A DNA stretch of 64,000 nucleotides. Source: Campylorhamphus procurvoides. Its lineage: Eukaryota; Chordata; Aves; Passeriformes; Dendrocolaptidae. The notes under the pieces were generated by a model, which saw only the letters and a list, made by a program, of their open reading frames with translations, was not told where the DNA came from and ran no database searches. This document shows positions 35,832-49,800 of this stretch, piece after piece. The stretch lies in the NCBI GenBank assembly GCA_013396655.1, contig WBMV01006429.1, positions 813,116-877,115 of the forward strand, in the 5' to 3' direction. Positions within the stretch are counted from its first letter, which is position 1; each line of letters starts with the position of its first letter. The position numbers were made by a program, and so were the translations under genes.

Positions 35832-35839
35832 TGCAGGTC
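35832..35839 (-). CDS. COL23A1: COL23A1 8-nt microexon
   Basis: The exon is GACCTGCA, preceded by a long pyrimidine tract ending ttttgttttgcag and followed by a near-consensus donor, gtaagt. The exon upstream ends in phase 1 (one base, G) and the exon downstream starts in phase 0 (GGG CAG TCA). Exactly 2 mod 3 bases are therefore needed between them, and these 8 nt supply them, completing Gly and adding Pro-Ala. Human has GDPGPPGQSG, with Gly-Pro-Pro at the same point. Skipping this exon would shift the frame. It is too short for ordinary gene finders. Confidence 0.88.
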
Positions 35840-38800
35840 CTGCAAAACAAAAGAAAAAACAGTCACTTCATTTCAAAGACAAAGGACAATGTGATCAAAG
35901 AGCACACAGCAGGACCCAACATCAGATCTCCTCAGGAGTCCCCATTTCAATGCCCACGGGGGGACTTTCCAGGTACAGTGAACACCACCAGCATCTCCTC
36001 CTGCTGCAGGACCAGCTCCCCTGGGCTGCAAACCCAGTCTTTTCCCATCTCCCCCCAGTGGGACTGGTCCCTCTGCCCCCACCAGGCCATGGGCACACCA
36101 CAAGGCTTTGCCCACGTGCAGGAGGACCTGGGGCATCACCTGCAATGGCAGAGCAGGGCCAGCAAGAGGCAGAGAGAAGTGGCTGGGAAAACGGGCAGGT
36201 TTTGATGAATGAAAACTGTATTTTCACTGTGGACCTTATTTTTGTTACAGGTTATGGGAGAGGTGAAGGAGAGATGCTTGCAGAAGCCAGAGGAGCAGTG
36301 CAGTGGGCATTGATAAGGATGTTGCTGCTGTTTGATCCTCACCACTCCCTGACCTCAAAGCATGTCACACAGTCCCGTGTCACCTCCACGTGGGCCCTCC
36401 TCAAGGGCTCTGATTTCTCTCTCAAGGTTTTTAAAATTTGTTTTACAACTGGAACACTGCTCTGTTGAATTACAAACAACCCCAAATCAAAGAACAAGGA
36501 AAGCCTAAGAATGGGGACTGGCAGCAGGTGAAGGCTGGCAGAGCACCAAGAGCCATCCTGTCAGCCTGTGTCTGTCACCTGAAGGTGGCCAGTGCCACAC
36601 ACAGGCACAGCCCAGAGCTCGGGGGGCAGGAGATGCCCTCTACTCCTCCCTCTGTGCCAGGAGCCTGCTTTCTTCAGTGCCAAAATTCACACAGGCTCTT
36701 AACTCGCTTCCCTTGGTCTCATTTCTTCTGGATACAGAAGTCAGTGGCTCTGTGCCAATTTATTAACTGAGAATCATAAACCCGATTTATTAACTTGCTC
36801 ACACCAAGCTACCCACAAAAGCCCTTTTGTGGAAAAGGCAAAGACAAAGTCTCAAGTAAGAGGCTGGCAGGAAATTATTTTAATATGGGATTTCAATCAT
36901 GTACCAATTATAAGCTCTTTGGAATTTGTTGCCTTTTCTCCTCTCCTCAGCTACTGTTTTTAACCCCAGCACGTGCAGAAAGGGGCTCTTTTAAAGTGCT
37001 TTCCTCTCAAATCCAGGGATCACTGTTGGTGGGGGTCTGTATCTGCACCCTGGGATGTTCTCCAGCCACATCAGTGGAGTTACAGAGTTACATAAATCTT
37101 CATTAAGGCATAAAGTTAAGCCTATTGAACTGATCTCTTCTCCTCCTAGGAACAACATCACTTTCTGGCTTGGTGAACACCTTTTCCAACAGCCCAGCCA
37201 CAAGACACTTGTTTCCTATGGAAGAAAGTCAGATATTTGGGAAGTCAATAACAAATAGTGAAGTTAGTCCTGTACCCAGGGGTTGTCCACACCCAGCCAT
37301 CCCATCAGGGTGGGCACACTGCATAAGAAACATGCTCTTTCCAAAGAAATTTGCCAGAATTTACTGCTAATAATTTAGAGTAGTGAGAATCAGTTTGAGA
37401 TCTTGAAAGGAAGGATGAAACCACTTGGATATTCTTCTTACAAGAAATAAAAGTTGGAAACAGCCTTTGTGTGTTTAAAATTCTGTAACACATTAACTTG
37501 GGGGCTGATTTCAGAAGGAGGAGGAGAAAGACAAAATAACCTGCAAGTGCACAGAGTTTGGTCTGTGATGGATTTGCTCTGAAGGGGGATGATGCTGCTG
37601 TAACAGGGAGTGAACATGTAATACCTGAGCCTGTAAGGGATGGAGACATTTGGAAACACCAGGACATTCCTTAAGAACGGGGGCAGCTGTGCTAGCAGGA
37701 GGCGAAAATCAAAACTCATTAAAAATAAATGATCCAGATTTCCTGATTGACTAACATTCATGTTGTAACAGAATGTTGGGACCCGTGTGCTGGTCCTGGC
37801 AGGGTGGGCTGGAGCTTGGGACATGCTGGACCAAACCAAAGGGGTTCAAATATGACATCTCCCCAGAAAAGCTGCTGGTGGGAGTTTCCTGGCCTCATGG
37901 CAGAATAAGTTGGGTTTGAAAAGTAACCTCTTTCACAGTGGTAGTTCCCAGGGACAAGTTCCAGTCACTGCAGCAACCCCATCCTGTGACCAGCTCTGCT
38001 GCCCTCTGTGATTGCCACAGGGCCAGGTGATAGAGAGAGGAAATAAAAGGTGTCAGATGGAGCCATTTGACTCAATTCCCCCCTGGTTTGTTCAGCTGGG
38101 CTGACAGCAGCACAGACACTCCTCCAGGCACTTGATCCTTGTGTCTGAGCTCAGGGGAGGGGGGACAGTGGGGACAACTGTGCCACCATGGGAAGCTCAA
38201 GGTGCCACCAGAGCTGTGAAGCCCAAGGGAAGGCGGGGGTTAGCACAGCCCCCCTGCCCTCCAGGGGGAAAAGTCGTGGCTTTTAAGCTTCTCTACAACA
38301 AAATAAACTGAGCCAAGCCCAGAGACAGGACCTCAGCAGGACCCACCCCTGCCCTCAGCAGGTCCTTGTTTACCCCCATGGTTTAACAAGTGCTTTTTGA
38401 AGCACACACAGCCAGGCTTGCCCCACTTCCAAATATTCTAAATAGTTCTTTTTTCCCCCCAGAAATGGTTGGAAAATTTGTCTTTTATGGTATGGTGTAT
38501 TTCTCTGATAGAGAGTGGTTGTCCCAGTGTGTTTTCAGGATGATGGATTCTTAAGTTTAGAGAAACAGAGCTGTTGGATTATTTTTTTTTATCCGAGTCC
38601 ATCACAGAAAAAGAAAAAAGCAAGTTTCAGTCTTGGTTTAAATCAACAAGAGGGTGTGATTTAAACAGAACAGAAGTATCTCTTAAAAATTTCTCTGCTT
38701 GTTTCTCAGAGATACACACTGAAAGTTTCAATATGAATCAGAAGAGGTTTTTCAACGTGGCCATTTCAACAATTGCCAGAAGAAAAGCTCCCCTTGGCAG

Positions 38801-40521
38801 GACCGAGCCCAGCACTGAGACCTCCTGGCTCTGCACCAGCACTTGGCTGAGGCTGTGGAGCTCTACCCAGGCAGTGTCCCTGGGGATGGACACCAGCGTG
38901 CTGCACAAACAAAGCTCTATCCCCCTTTATCAGCTCTAGTGAAGGAACAAGGACCTGGTTTATGTGTGGTCACGTTCTCAAACAAATAGAAATATATATT
39001 CTGGCTACGTGGGCAAACAAACCTCTGGCAGCTGAGCCAAGAGCAACATGCAGTGGGCTGGGACACTGCTCTGTGTGTGTGTGTGCAGGGCAGGGAGGCA
39101 GCCCACGGGGACTGCACTGGATCCCTGGGCTGTAACTGCTGTGCCCCATGAGCACTGCTGGGTGAGGCTCTGTGCACACAGGTGGCTGCTGCACTCCCCT
39201 CCATTTCCCTCCACAATCAGGAAAAAATTTAGAAAAAGTTTGTATTAATGTTTGGGGCTTTTTTTGTTATCAACAATTGATGTATTTTTCTCTTTTATAA
39301 TGCTTGTTTCCTTGCTGGTTCTGCATTGATTCCCTGGCAGCTTCAGGGGGATGCTCAGGTGGCACTTGCAGAAGTGCCAGAGCACGAGGGCAAGTGTTGC
39401 TATCCAAAAGCCTTTGCATGGAACAGGGAGAGGGGACTGAGGGGCTTGTGCAAGCTCAGCGCTGCCTCCCAGGTTTCTGCAGGGACTGGGGATGGATCTT
39501 GGACAGCCTTGACACAAATGCCTGCATAGAAAATCAAATTCATTGGCTGACCCCTCCAGCTGCCCTTGGTTTGAATGCTGTACTCCACTGTGCTTCTTAA
39601 AACCCTTAGTGAGAGTTAAAAAACAACAACAAAAAGAATCAGATCTATCTGGTGGTTATTCCTACAGCCCAACTCAAGGGAAATGGGGTTTAATGAAGCT
39701 GCCTGGGATGCACCCCTGGAGTGCAGGACTCATCCCTTGGCCAGCAGTAAATCCCTGATGTTTCAGGAACAAAATATGCCAAAAAACACCTCACACACTG
39801 AAATACCACCAATGGAAGAGAAGGGAAATGTCTGCCCGCCTTCCATGGGGGTCAGTCTACCAGTCTGTGTGCTCCTGCTGGGTGTGCAGCACAAACCCCC
39901 TCAATTTCCTTTCCCCAGAGTTAAAATTATTTCAAATATTGGTGATCAGAAAGTTATGCTGCCCTTTTTTAAAACCCAATCGTGTATCTTCTATAGCAAG
40001 AGAACAGAATTAACTTTCCCATTTCACAAAACGGGGGGAAAAAATGCAAAGCCCCACCAGACACACCAAAGTGACAGAGACATCATTTTAAACATTCAGC
40101 TCAAATAAAAATTCCCAGCCAGGCTGCCCTGTGGTTTCACCCCGTTGAGGGCACACTGATGCTCAGGTGGCTGAGGTTGGTTATCCCTGACTGAAATGCA
40201 GACACCATCCATCACATGGCCAGCAGGCAATGCATGGACAGGGACAATAAGGGGGACATGGAAAGATAGATAAAATACGCAACAGCAGTGGGTGCTTTGA
40301 GTTGGATTTGTTTGTTTGTTTTTCCTTTAAATTCTTTTTTTCAGTGTTTTGGTTCACTGTTTTTGTTTTGGTTTGTTTGTTTATATAGAAACCTTCATAT
40401 CCAGCACACGGGGATGAGGGAAGCTCCTGTTCCACAGCCAGATGAAGGTGACCAGTGCCATTGTCACCCCATGACACCCACGGGGTGCTCAGTGACACTG
40501 CTGGGATGAGGTGACACTCAC
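35840..40521 (-). other. COL23A1: 4.7 kb intron
   Basis: This intron precedes the microexon. It has a (GT)n run at 39072-39085 and a T-rich stretch at 40306-40385. Nothing else was recognised. Confidence 0.7.
39072..39085. repeat. (GT)n microsatellite
   Basis: Seven TG/GT units in an intron. Confidence 0.85.
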
Positions 40522-40566
40522 CAGGCTCTCCACGCCGGCCGGGCTTCCCTCTCCTCCCTGGAGGGC
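40522..40566 (-). CDS. COL23A1: COL23A1 exon, start of COL1 (45 nt)
   Basis: The acceptor is cttcccacag and the donor is CTG|gtgagt. The exon opens with two bases of a Gly codon, encodes PPGRRGKPGRRGEP, and ends with the first base of the next Gly codon, so it is phase 1 at both ends. Human COL23A1 has GPPGRRGKPGRRGDPG here, directly after the Cys-containing linker. This is the most 5' exon recognised in the window. The run of arginines and lysines makes the start of the triple helix strongly basic. The exon that should precede it, ending in a single G, was not found in the 23 kb to the right. Confidence 0.95.
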
Positions 40567-43500
40567 CTGTGGGAAGCAGAGAGCACAGGGTTAGTGATGC
40601 CCCATGGATGGAGCTCAGGAGAGTTCCCACCTTCAGATCCAGCCCACCTCGTGCCTTCCCCTCCTTCCCAACCAACAACAACATTCGTAGGCTGTACATC
40701 TTTAATACCACTCTTTCACAACATATATAATGTTGGTGAAAATCCAAGGTCAGGCTGCTAGGCAAGCTGGAAAGCAGATTTTGAAGTTATTAGAAAGTAT
40801 TGCTCACACAGTAGAAAGAACCAGGTCTTACATGCTCCAAAACTCTGGAAAAAAGACTTTGCAGAGTTGGTGGCAGTCCCTGCGTGCTCCAAATGGCTGT
40901 CACAGGCTGGGAAATCACACCAGGATTAAAGCAAGGAACATAAACCTTTTGGTACTAACCATTGTCTGAGTCACAGTTTTCACAGCTGACACAGCCTAGA
41001 CCTGGTCACACATTTATGATTTCAGAGCCAGGTTGCAGATATAAAGCTTGCTTGTACTCTTACCCTGTTGGGCAGTGAGGGCCAAGGGATTGATAAAGCA
41101 CCATAAATACCAAAACACCCTTAATTAAGGAAGAAAAGGCACTCAAACAGTACCCAGAGATGCAGAACACAGAGCATCCCTGACAAAGCCATAACACCCT
41201 GCCCTTCCTGCTGGGGTGTTGCAGCCTCTCCCACAACACGGGCATTGCCAGGCTGGAAGAAAAAGCCACTTTTTGTCCCCTTGTGCAGCAGCTCAGCCAG
41301 CTCTGGTGGAGCATTTGCTGAGTGACAGCAATGGTAACAAAAGCAAGGGCTCGTTTTTTATCTGTGGAATTGCACTGCTCCCTCTCCTTTCTGCTGGAAA
41401 AGGATGATAAATAAAGACTATTAAATATTTCTGTGCTCCTATCAGAGTTACCCCTGTTGCATAAACATTTCTGTGCTCAAATGTGTAACTGCACCTCCAG
41501 CAGTTGGAATTTCAGCCCTAGTTTGGAGTTCTCCTCTTTAAGGTTTGGATATGCTGTCCAGCACTCCCCCTCCCACACACAGCACCAGGAGATCCCCTGC
41601 CCTCACTTGCTCCCCTGCTCTGGGAATGACAACTTGCAGCCAGAACCCACAGGTATCCCCTGAAGGGATTGATAGAAATGTCTGCTGTAAATCCCTAAAC
41701 AACCTGCTCACAAGTTCATATGGGGGAGGCAAAAAACCCCCAAACCCCCACCTTTTTTCAGCCTCATTAATTCTTGAAACCACGTTACACCCAGGAGAAG
41801 GGTTTGCTCCCCTCCATCCTGAAGTCAAGCTGCTATGGAGAGGAACCACAGCTCTGCTAAAGAACCTTTTCCAGCCTCGGAGACCAGATGTGACTGACCA
41901 ATTAAAGTCCATCCACCTACACCACCCTCTTGGCTAATTGTGGATGTCTTCCCCTGCTTCAGCCTCCTTTGGCGTGTGGGGATTTTTAATCTAAAAGCAA
42001 TTTTGGGGGAAAAAATAGAAGAGAAATAAAAAACAAGTATTTTGGAAACTGCATCTAGAATCCTGCTGCCATTCAGCAGCTTGATTAGGAAATGTGTCTG
42101 AGGAGAACAATCTTAGTGGGGATCAGAAGGAAGAGCATCACACCCAGTATCTACTTGAGGCAAGAGCTGCAGGTCTCAGTGCTGTGATGCAGCTGTGGGT
42201 GAGCAGGACAGAGATCTCCAGCTCCCACAGCGAGAGGACAACACACAGGAGCAGCCCAGCAGTCATTAATGCCATCTGCAACCTCGTAAGGCAATTGCCT
42301 GCATGATTGGAAATTATTATTTTAGCAGTTTCTAGGCTGTTCTGGGGCCTCAGCTTTGGATGCTGCGAAATGAGCTGAGCATAAAGTGAATCCATATTAA
42401 ACCTCTTGCTTCCAACTCCTTCAAGAGACTACAAAGGAAATTAAGGAGGCCTGGGAATTTGTTTGAAGATAAATGTTCACTGTAAACTGTTACCTAATGA
42501 CTCCATCTCCCAAGACCTTGCAGCCTGATGCTTGTTCAATATAATTAAGATTTATGTTGCATTAAAGTCAATTGGGCAATAGCAGTGTCTTTTCTTCTAA
42601 CCGTGCCAGCTCCACCGTATCAGCTCTGGGAGTCCTTTATTTACATTGCTATGAAAGGCAGTTTTGGAGAGCAGAATGAATACAAAGCATAACACGGTCT
42701 ATTTTTAAACAACTTGTCACATTCAAGCCAAACAACCTTAATCCAGGGCATAATATGCAATTTCTGACAACACCGTAAGCTTTCCAGCAAGACGACAGAT
42801 TTAGTAACCCAAAAACAAAGAGAATGAAACATATTGCTATTTGAAAATATTATGAGGAAGAGATGATGGATGCACCTCAAGAATAGCTTCTCAGAAACAA
42901 GGTAAAAAGTTCACAAACACAATTGCAAGGTAGCAGCCACTTAAAGTCACGTACCGTGGGCAAGTAAATGAAATATTAAAAATCAACATCACTTTTTATG
43001 AGAACTATAATATTGTCAAAAGCCAAACCCACGCACTTGTCCGCAGTGCAGTAAACAACCTTTGTTTGAACTAAATTACCCACTCCACTGCTCGATGAAC
43101 ACCTTGATCCATCAGCCCCAGCACAGGCCTGTGGGACTGTGTGTGTTTATTGTCCTTCCAGCCCCTGGAATTAAATGAGATCTGCTCCTTACCTCTGTTC
43201 CATGGTGAGGAGACTGCACTGCTCCCTCCCAGCCCTTTGCATGGCAAATTGGTAAACCAAGGCTCATCAGGGATGGAGTGTATAATGTTAAGTTTTACAC
43301 CATTTTTACATGATTTGTGGTTGCATTTATATTTTTTTAATGAGTTTGAAATAGTTTAACTTGTTTCCCCTTCCTCCCTTTTGGCATTTTCCAAGTCGCT
43401 TTCAATATAATCAGTGTTTTTTCAGTTAAGAATGAATCAAGCAGAAGAATGGCTTGAACAAATTGCTTGGTTCAGCCACCCTTAGAAAAGTGGATTTTTT

Positions 43501-44751
43501 TTTAATTTCTTTTTTTAAATTTCCTTCATATGGCTTCACTTAGAAGGAAGGAGAACTTTGGAGCAGAGCACGGTGGGGTCTGGTACTGAGCACGAGGAAA
43601 CCACAGCCCTGCTCTCGCTGGCTGTTCCTGCACAAAGGGCAATTTACTTTCTCGTTCCCTGGGGAGGAGGTTTCTGGTTCAGGGGCAGCAGGCAGAGCTG
43701 GAGGTGCTTGCTCAGCTGATCCTCATCAGGTACTCGAGTTGGGCTGTGGCTCCGGGACTGCAGATCTGAGATTAAACAGTTTGGGGTCACCACACTTGGC
43801 GTGAACCCTCCTGGCTTTGGATTCCAACAGACCCAAAGGTTCAAAGCAAAGACCAGATGCAGATTGCAAACGTGCAGCACCTACGGCCTACAGAAGTTTT
43901 CCAAATAAAACAAACCAATAATATCTAGATTCAGTTCAAATTTGGCCCAAGAGCCCCAGGAAGGTCTCCAAATCCTGGGCTATGTTTTGTGTTAGCAAAA
44001 AACCCCCCAAAACCCAACCTCTAGTTGTTGGCTGGGGAAAGCTCCTTGAAGTTCCAGGGTGATCCAGTTGCTTTCAAGGCACAAAAGAAGGAGGAAATTG
44101 TTTTCCTCCTTGTACCTTCCCAGAGTGTTCATGAACAGGGAAGCAGCTCCCCTCTCAGTTCACCAGGGAGCTGTGTTCCACCTCAGGGACCAAACCAATG
44201 ATGCACTCACACCCACCAGAAACCAAAGCACTGACCAAGCTCCATTCGACCCGAGATGGTCCTGCTCACTCCATGCTCTGCGTTGCCCCCACACAGCCCT
44301 AAATAATTTTTTTCTCTTTTTTCCCACACCCAGAGACAGTTCCTTCAAACAGTCAAGTGCATACAGCTCTTTTGTTTAGTCACCAGGGCACGAAGATAAA
44401 CTGAACTTGAGATATAAATTAAGAAGTGACTGGAATAAAGCCACAATTGCACTTACATCAAACATGGGATTTTTCCCCTCTTGTTATGGCTGGTCTTGCT
44501 CAGGCCATTTCCAGATAATCCACTGGCACAGCTGCAGTGCAGGGCAAGAGCAGATGTTTTCAGCACAGCCCCCTCTATTTTTAAAACAAGAGGATGCATA
44601 TTTTGGCAGCTGGGGGAGCTGCTTTGTGCAAGGTAAAGAAGTTTCCATGGCAGCTCTCAGTTTTCCCACATCTGCCCCAAGACAGCTGTTCCAGTTCGAG
44701 CCTGGCCAGGGATGGGAACCTGGAACATCTTTCAGAAGTGTCTGTGCACAA

Positions 44752-44764
44752 ACACACACACACA
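44752..44764. repeat. (CA)n microsatellite
   Basis: Six AC/CA units in the long 5' intron. Confidence 0.8.
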
Positions 44765-46731
44765 TTTGGGTTCATGTTTCCTGAGGAGAGCAGCGACCAG
44801 CTCTGTTCATCGTCCCCATGTGCTCCTAAACACTTAAAACATTTAGAGAGATAAAAAAGACATTGAGTCCCAATCCCTTCTTTTCAGAGATTTAGACAAG
44901 GTCGTATCAACAGGAGTCTGGAAAATGAACACAGACTCCTTTTCCTTCTATGGATACAAGTAAGAAATCCTTGTAGTGATAGAGCTGGAGAGAAGTGATG
45001 CCAAACTCAACTGGAGCCCTCCAGGAGCATCTGACAGGAATTCATCATCCTTTTATCTTCAGCACTAGGTAACCCAAAGCATCACTGCCCGGAAGAGATG
45101 AGCGAGTGGATCCCCTCAGGCTCTGCTTTCTCAGAAAGCATTTGTAAATTAGGTTTGTTCCTGCTCAAATAACAGAGAGTCACCTCTGGGAAGAATCAAG
45201 AAATCAGCACCAGTAGATTTACTGAGCAGAGATGATCATCGAATCCCTCAATCTGCCTCCATGAACCAGCAGCACAAGGAGCACGTGCACATCTCAGGAG
45301 CACCTCCACAGCACCAGAGTTGTGCATTTCTTGCAGAAATAAGATGATTTTCTTCCTTTCTTTCTTCCCAAGAACTACAAGACACTTCTGTAAGGTAAGC
45401 AAGATAACGAAGCACTTACTGCTTCCTTCAGTATTCACTCACAGTCTCACATTTAAACAAGTTTGACATGTTGGATTACAAAATCTCTTGTGAAACATTC
45501 AGATCTGACACAAAGTACTTGGGTTTTGATGAATTGCATCTTTGGAGCACGGAAGTGCTCAAAGCTAATGCGTCTTATCTGCAATCAGAATTAGCCATTC
45601 CAGAGCCCAGATCCCACAGAGGAAAAAATAAAATACTCTTTGTCATTTTCAATATATAAAAATTGAGAAAACAGCAAGTCAGGACTTGGAGAGCAGCTGA
45701 ATAACGTGGTTTCTTGGGTATCTAGAGCAGATCCCAGTAACTTTAAATTAGAAGTGTATCTAGAAGTTCTATTAGAGACTTTCAGGAAAAAATGAAATCA
45801 CATGCTGTGTATTTATGCCATTCTCACACTTGCAGGCACAGTCTGTGGATAATGCCCCTTCTGGCAGGGTTTTCCACCCTTGCTGTTTCTCAGTTTCCTC
45901 TCAAGGAGAGCACAAGCTGCAAACCATAAAGCATCCAAGGGATGGGGCCAAACCCATCACCACACCACAGTAATATCACCAGCAGATTTCACTTCCATCC
46001 TACAAATCAAATTCAACATAAAATTCCAAGTGTTCCTGTTCCCAAACTCAGCCAACGCTGCACTTCCATGTCACAACTTCAGCATCTCCAAAAAACACTG
46101 TTAAATTCTTCCTCCTGTGGCCTTCAAAAGAAACCCTTTTCTCCCGTGTGACCCTCCCTGCACCCCAAATTTCCTGCCTGTAGAAGACATTTCCTCCGCC
46201 TTTGTAACAACTATCATGTTTTCTACACGTTGCTCCACAAGCACCATCATCTTTACAAAGAGAGATCAGGAAAACCCTGCCCAACAAATATGGAATCAGC
46301 TTCTGGAGCTGTTTCTTTTCCCATTATCTGCATTAACCCTTGTCCAGCACTCCACGATGCCTCATGCTTCAAAAGACAGGGAAAGAGCACATCTTAGTGA
46401 AAAAAACAAACCCAAAAGCAAAATCCTTTCCACGTGGATAAAGCCCTGTAAAACCTAAGCAAAAGCTGTGCAGAAGAAAATAAAAGCCCATGCCATTTTA
46501 TCACAGTGACAGCAGCATCACACAAATAAACAGCCATAAACTGGGGACATTAACAAGGTTAAATGTTTCAAAATGATTTTACCCAACACAAAACACCCAG
46601 TGAATCTCCCACGCTGTCTTCAAACAGAATTAGTGATGGAAGGAAGTTGGACACACTAATCCCCCTCCCAAACACGCCAAATGAAGTTGATGTGTGAATT
46701 CCCACTGCCTGAACTGTCCAACAGGCAGAGC

Positions 46732-46832
46732 ATTAAGAGTCTGACTCATTTAGGTTGGAAAAGACATCTCAGATCGAGTCCAACCATTAACCCACCACTG
46801 CCAAGTCCCCAAACCGTGTCCCCAAATGTCAC
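46732..46832 (-). mobile_element. Short CR1 LINE 3' fragment
   Basis: The plus strand reads ctcatttaggttggaaaaga, then gagtccaaccattaaccc and ccactgccaagtcc. This is the complement of the last roughly 100 nt of CR1. It is strongly truncated and lies in the long 5' intron. Confidence 0.8.
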
Positions 46833-49800
46833 AGAAAGAAAGCAGACCATCTGCAAGCAGGATGTTGCTGACTCTGGAAGGAGAACAGAAAATAAACTCC
46901 TCTCTCCTTTAGGTGGAGTGAAATAACAACATAAACTTGTAAATACAACAAGAGTCCTCATTTTTAGTTTTCTTTTCAAGAAGCAATTTCTAGAACAATC
47001 ATGCAAATCTTGACTTTGCTCTGTGATGAACAAGGCTGGGCTCACCCCAGATCTCTCTGGGTACCAACTAAGGCAGTCACCCATCATGACATTTTATGCC
47101 CTATGGATTTTTGTCTTCCTTCTGCTAATATGTTTGCATTAAATCTCACAGGAACTTAAGCTCTAACTGTACACTCATAGCACAACTCAAATTCTTTGGA
47201 AATCATAACCTTTTGTGAAAGGGCAAGTGCATAATTGTGTATTTGAGAGACACGGTCTGTGCCTAACAGGGTTTAGGAAATATTCTGTCTTTTTCATGGC
47301 AAGGAAAGTTTCCTCCTTGGTAGCATTTTTCCTAAAGCATGAAATTCAGCAGTCTAAATTTAAACCCCACTGGACCACAATATTTTTCAGTTATTTGAAT
47401 CATTCCCTCTGTCCCTCCAACACTGTCCAAGTGTGGTAGTTTGGAGGAGGAACTGGACAACTGAAAAATCAAGTTGTCCCATGTACACAGGTTATCTCCT
47501 GTACTGGGGAGCATCCAGAGTCCTCTGAAACCTCTACTTAAAGTCATTTTGGGATATCTGGCCTTGTCAAAAACTCAGCTTTACCCTGAGGACTGGGGAA
47601 GTTTTGATGCCAAAAGGCTTAATCAAGGCTAATACTTGGAGAGGGGGCTCCAGTTCAGCCCCTGGTGGTCTCACAGTCATCCTTTGGGAAGAGCTTTCCC
47701 ACAGTGGGAGGGAGTCCTGGGGACAGCTGAGGGACAGCACAGCAGAAGCTGGAGAACAAGAACAGAAGATCTGAGGAAAAAAGAGCAAAATACATCCAAA
47801 GCCAATTACACCGATGGCCAGAAAGAGCCTTCAAAGGCAATAAAATACCCCTCACATCATGTCAGACCAGCCTTGCAAGGAGGTATCTTCCTACTTGAGA
47901 TATCTCCTGGAGGACTGCAGAAGTCAAGTCTCATCCTTGGGGAAGTTTCCCACGTCAGGGTTGAAATTATAATGGAAAAAAATGGCAACTGAAGTGATTT
48001 CAGTCCCAGAGCAGCAGAAACAATATACTTTGTTCTCACAAATTGGGACCAGGTAGGTTGGCACGAGGTTTTTGGCAAAGGAACGATTTAGCCTCAAATT
48101 TGAGACCAGAGCAATAGTATTAGATCACTTACTCAGACTTAAGTTGTGAGCAGCTGTTTGGCTTTTATTTCACACAAAAGCTTATGCTGTAAAAGGAATT
48201 CCTGGCCCACATTCAGATGCTATATTTGCTCCTAAGCAGTGTTTCTCATTTGAGTCCTGATAATGCAATGAAATCAGTGATGAAAAATTTTTTACAGAAG
48301 AGATATCGAGGGGGGAGAAAAAGCATTTATTTAAAAAAAAATACTTGGGGTTTGTTTTTTGTTAAATGCCATATTTAGACCCTGAGTTTTCACCATGCTA
48401 AAGATTTAATTATTGACCTTCTTATTTTATCTGAGCAAATAATTAAAAGGACAAGTGTCTTCTCTCCCTGCCGACCTTGGGCAAACCCCAGATTGACTGT
48501 GTGTAAACAGTTTGCTTTCCCACCCGTCTGAGACCCTTCCAACGAGGGAATACATAAACTCTTATGAAAAATACAGTTTCCATTATACAGACAGAACCAG
48601 CACGTGCTCCGCTCATCCTGACTCCCGAGAAAGAATGGTGTTTCCTGGAGCAAGTGTGAATGATCCAAACCATCTAATCCCTTTTGCTGCTGGGTACCTG
48701 CCCTACATTGCACAGCTCCCAGCAGGGACATGCTGAGGCAGCTGCACCTCAAACTGCCAGGTGAGATCTGAGTGGCCACACTTAGCAGCCCTAATAAATA
48801 AAAGCAATTAATGACTGACTTATTTGTGCCTCCATTTAAAGAATTAGGCTTCCAGCCACAATGCTAATCCATGTCAAAGCTGGATTCAGTTAACAAGCAG
48901 GAGCGTGATGGCTAACACAGAGGAACTGGTCAAAAAAAAAAAAAAGAAAAAACATTAAAATCAAAGAGGACCATCACTTCCAGCTGGACATGGGCAATAA
49001 TTGCACAAGCCTATGGGCAACCCCGTGAAATATAAAAGAATTTAATTACAGCTTCCATCAGAAGACAACTCAAACCTAAGATACGTGGCCAGAGAGATGT
49101 GGGACCTCCCCTTGGCTGTGCCCAGCCCGAGCTGTCCACGCTGCAGAGACCAGAGCTGGGTGGGAATGTGGATGCTGAAGTACCTGGCTGGCAATGAGAC
49201 TGAGCAGGGAACAGCTGTAGGAAGATCAGGACCAAAAAGGAGGTCTATCAGCACATATAAAAGCAGGGCTGAGACAGCAGGAAGCCTGCTGACAGTCTCT
49301 GGCACATGCCATGCCTCAGAGGTGGGAACAGGGGCAGTTAGTGGAGTGGCACGAGCCAACACTCACAGATGTGCAAAGGCAAACTCTGTTACAGCCCCTT
49401 CCTGCTGTGGTTGGGGCCTGCTCTGGCCCAGAATTCAGTGGCAGTGGTTGTTTCTACTGAAGGGCAAAGGGGAGATGATGTATTGCCCACACACCTGGGA
49501 AATGTTTCAGGAACAGCTTCATTTTAGACCAGAATCACCTCCCGGGCCAGTGCGTTGCACAAAGCTGCTTCCAAGCCCAGGGCTCGTCCTTCTGAGCTGT
49601 GAGGTGCCTCGTGGAGCTCTGCAAGTGCATGTCAAACCCATAAATCCCCCAAATAAACACTGCAGTTTGTGTAACCATGGCTCGTTTGTACTCAGTGCAT
49701 CTCATTGGATGGCCAGGCTGCTTTATTTGGCTGTGTCAGGCTCACCAGCCTCCCAAAACACTCAAAAAGACATAATGAAGTGACTGACTTTGCTCAGCTG

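Noticed and set aside
48180..48215. Minus-strand Ser-Glu-Cys-Gly-Pro-Gly codons as the missing N-terminal linker exon
   Set aside because: The expected motif is Ser-Glu-Cys-Val-Cys-Pro-Pro. Here the second Cys is absent, there is no donor at the required point, and a stop follows soon after.
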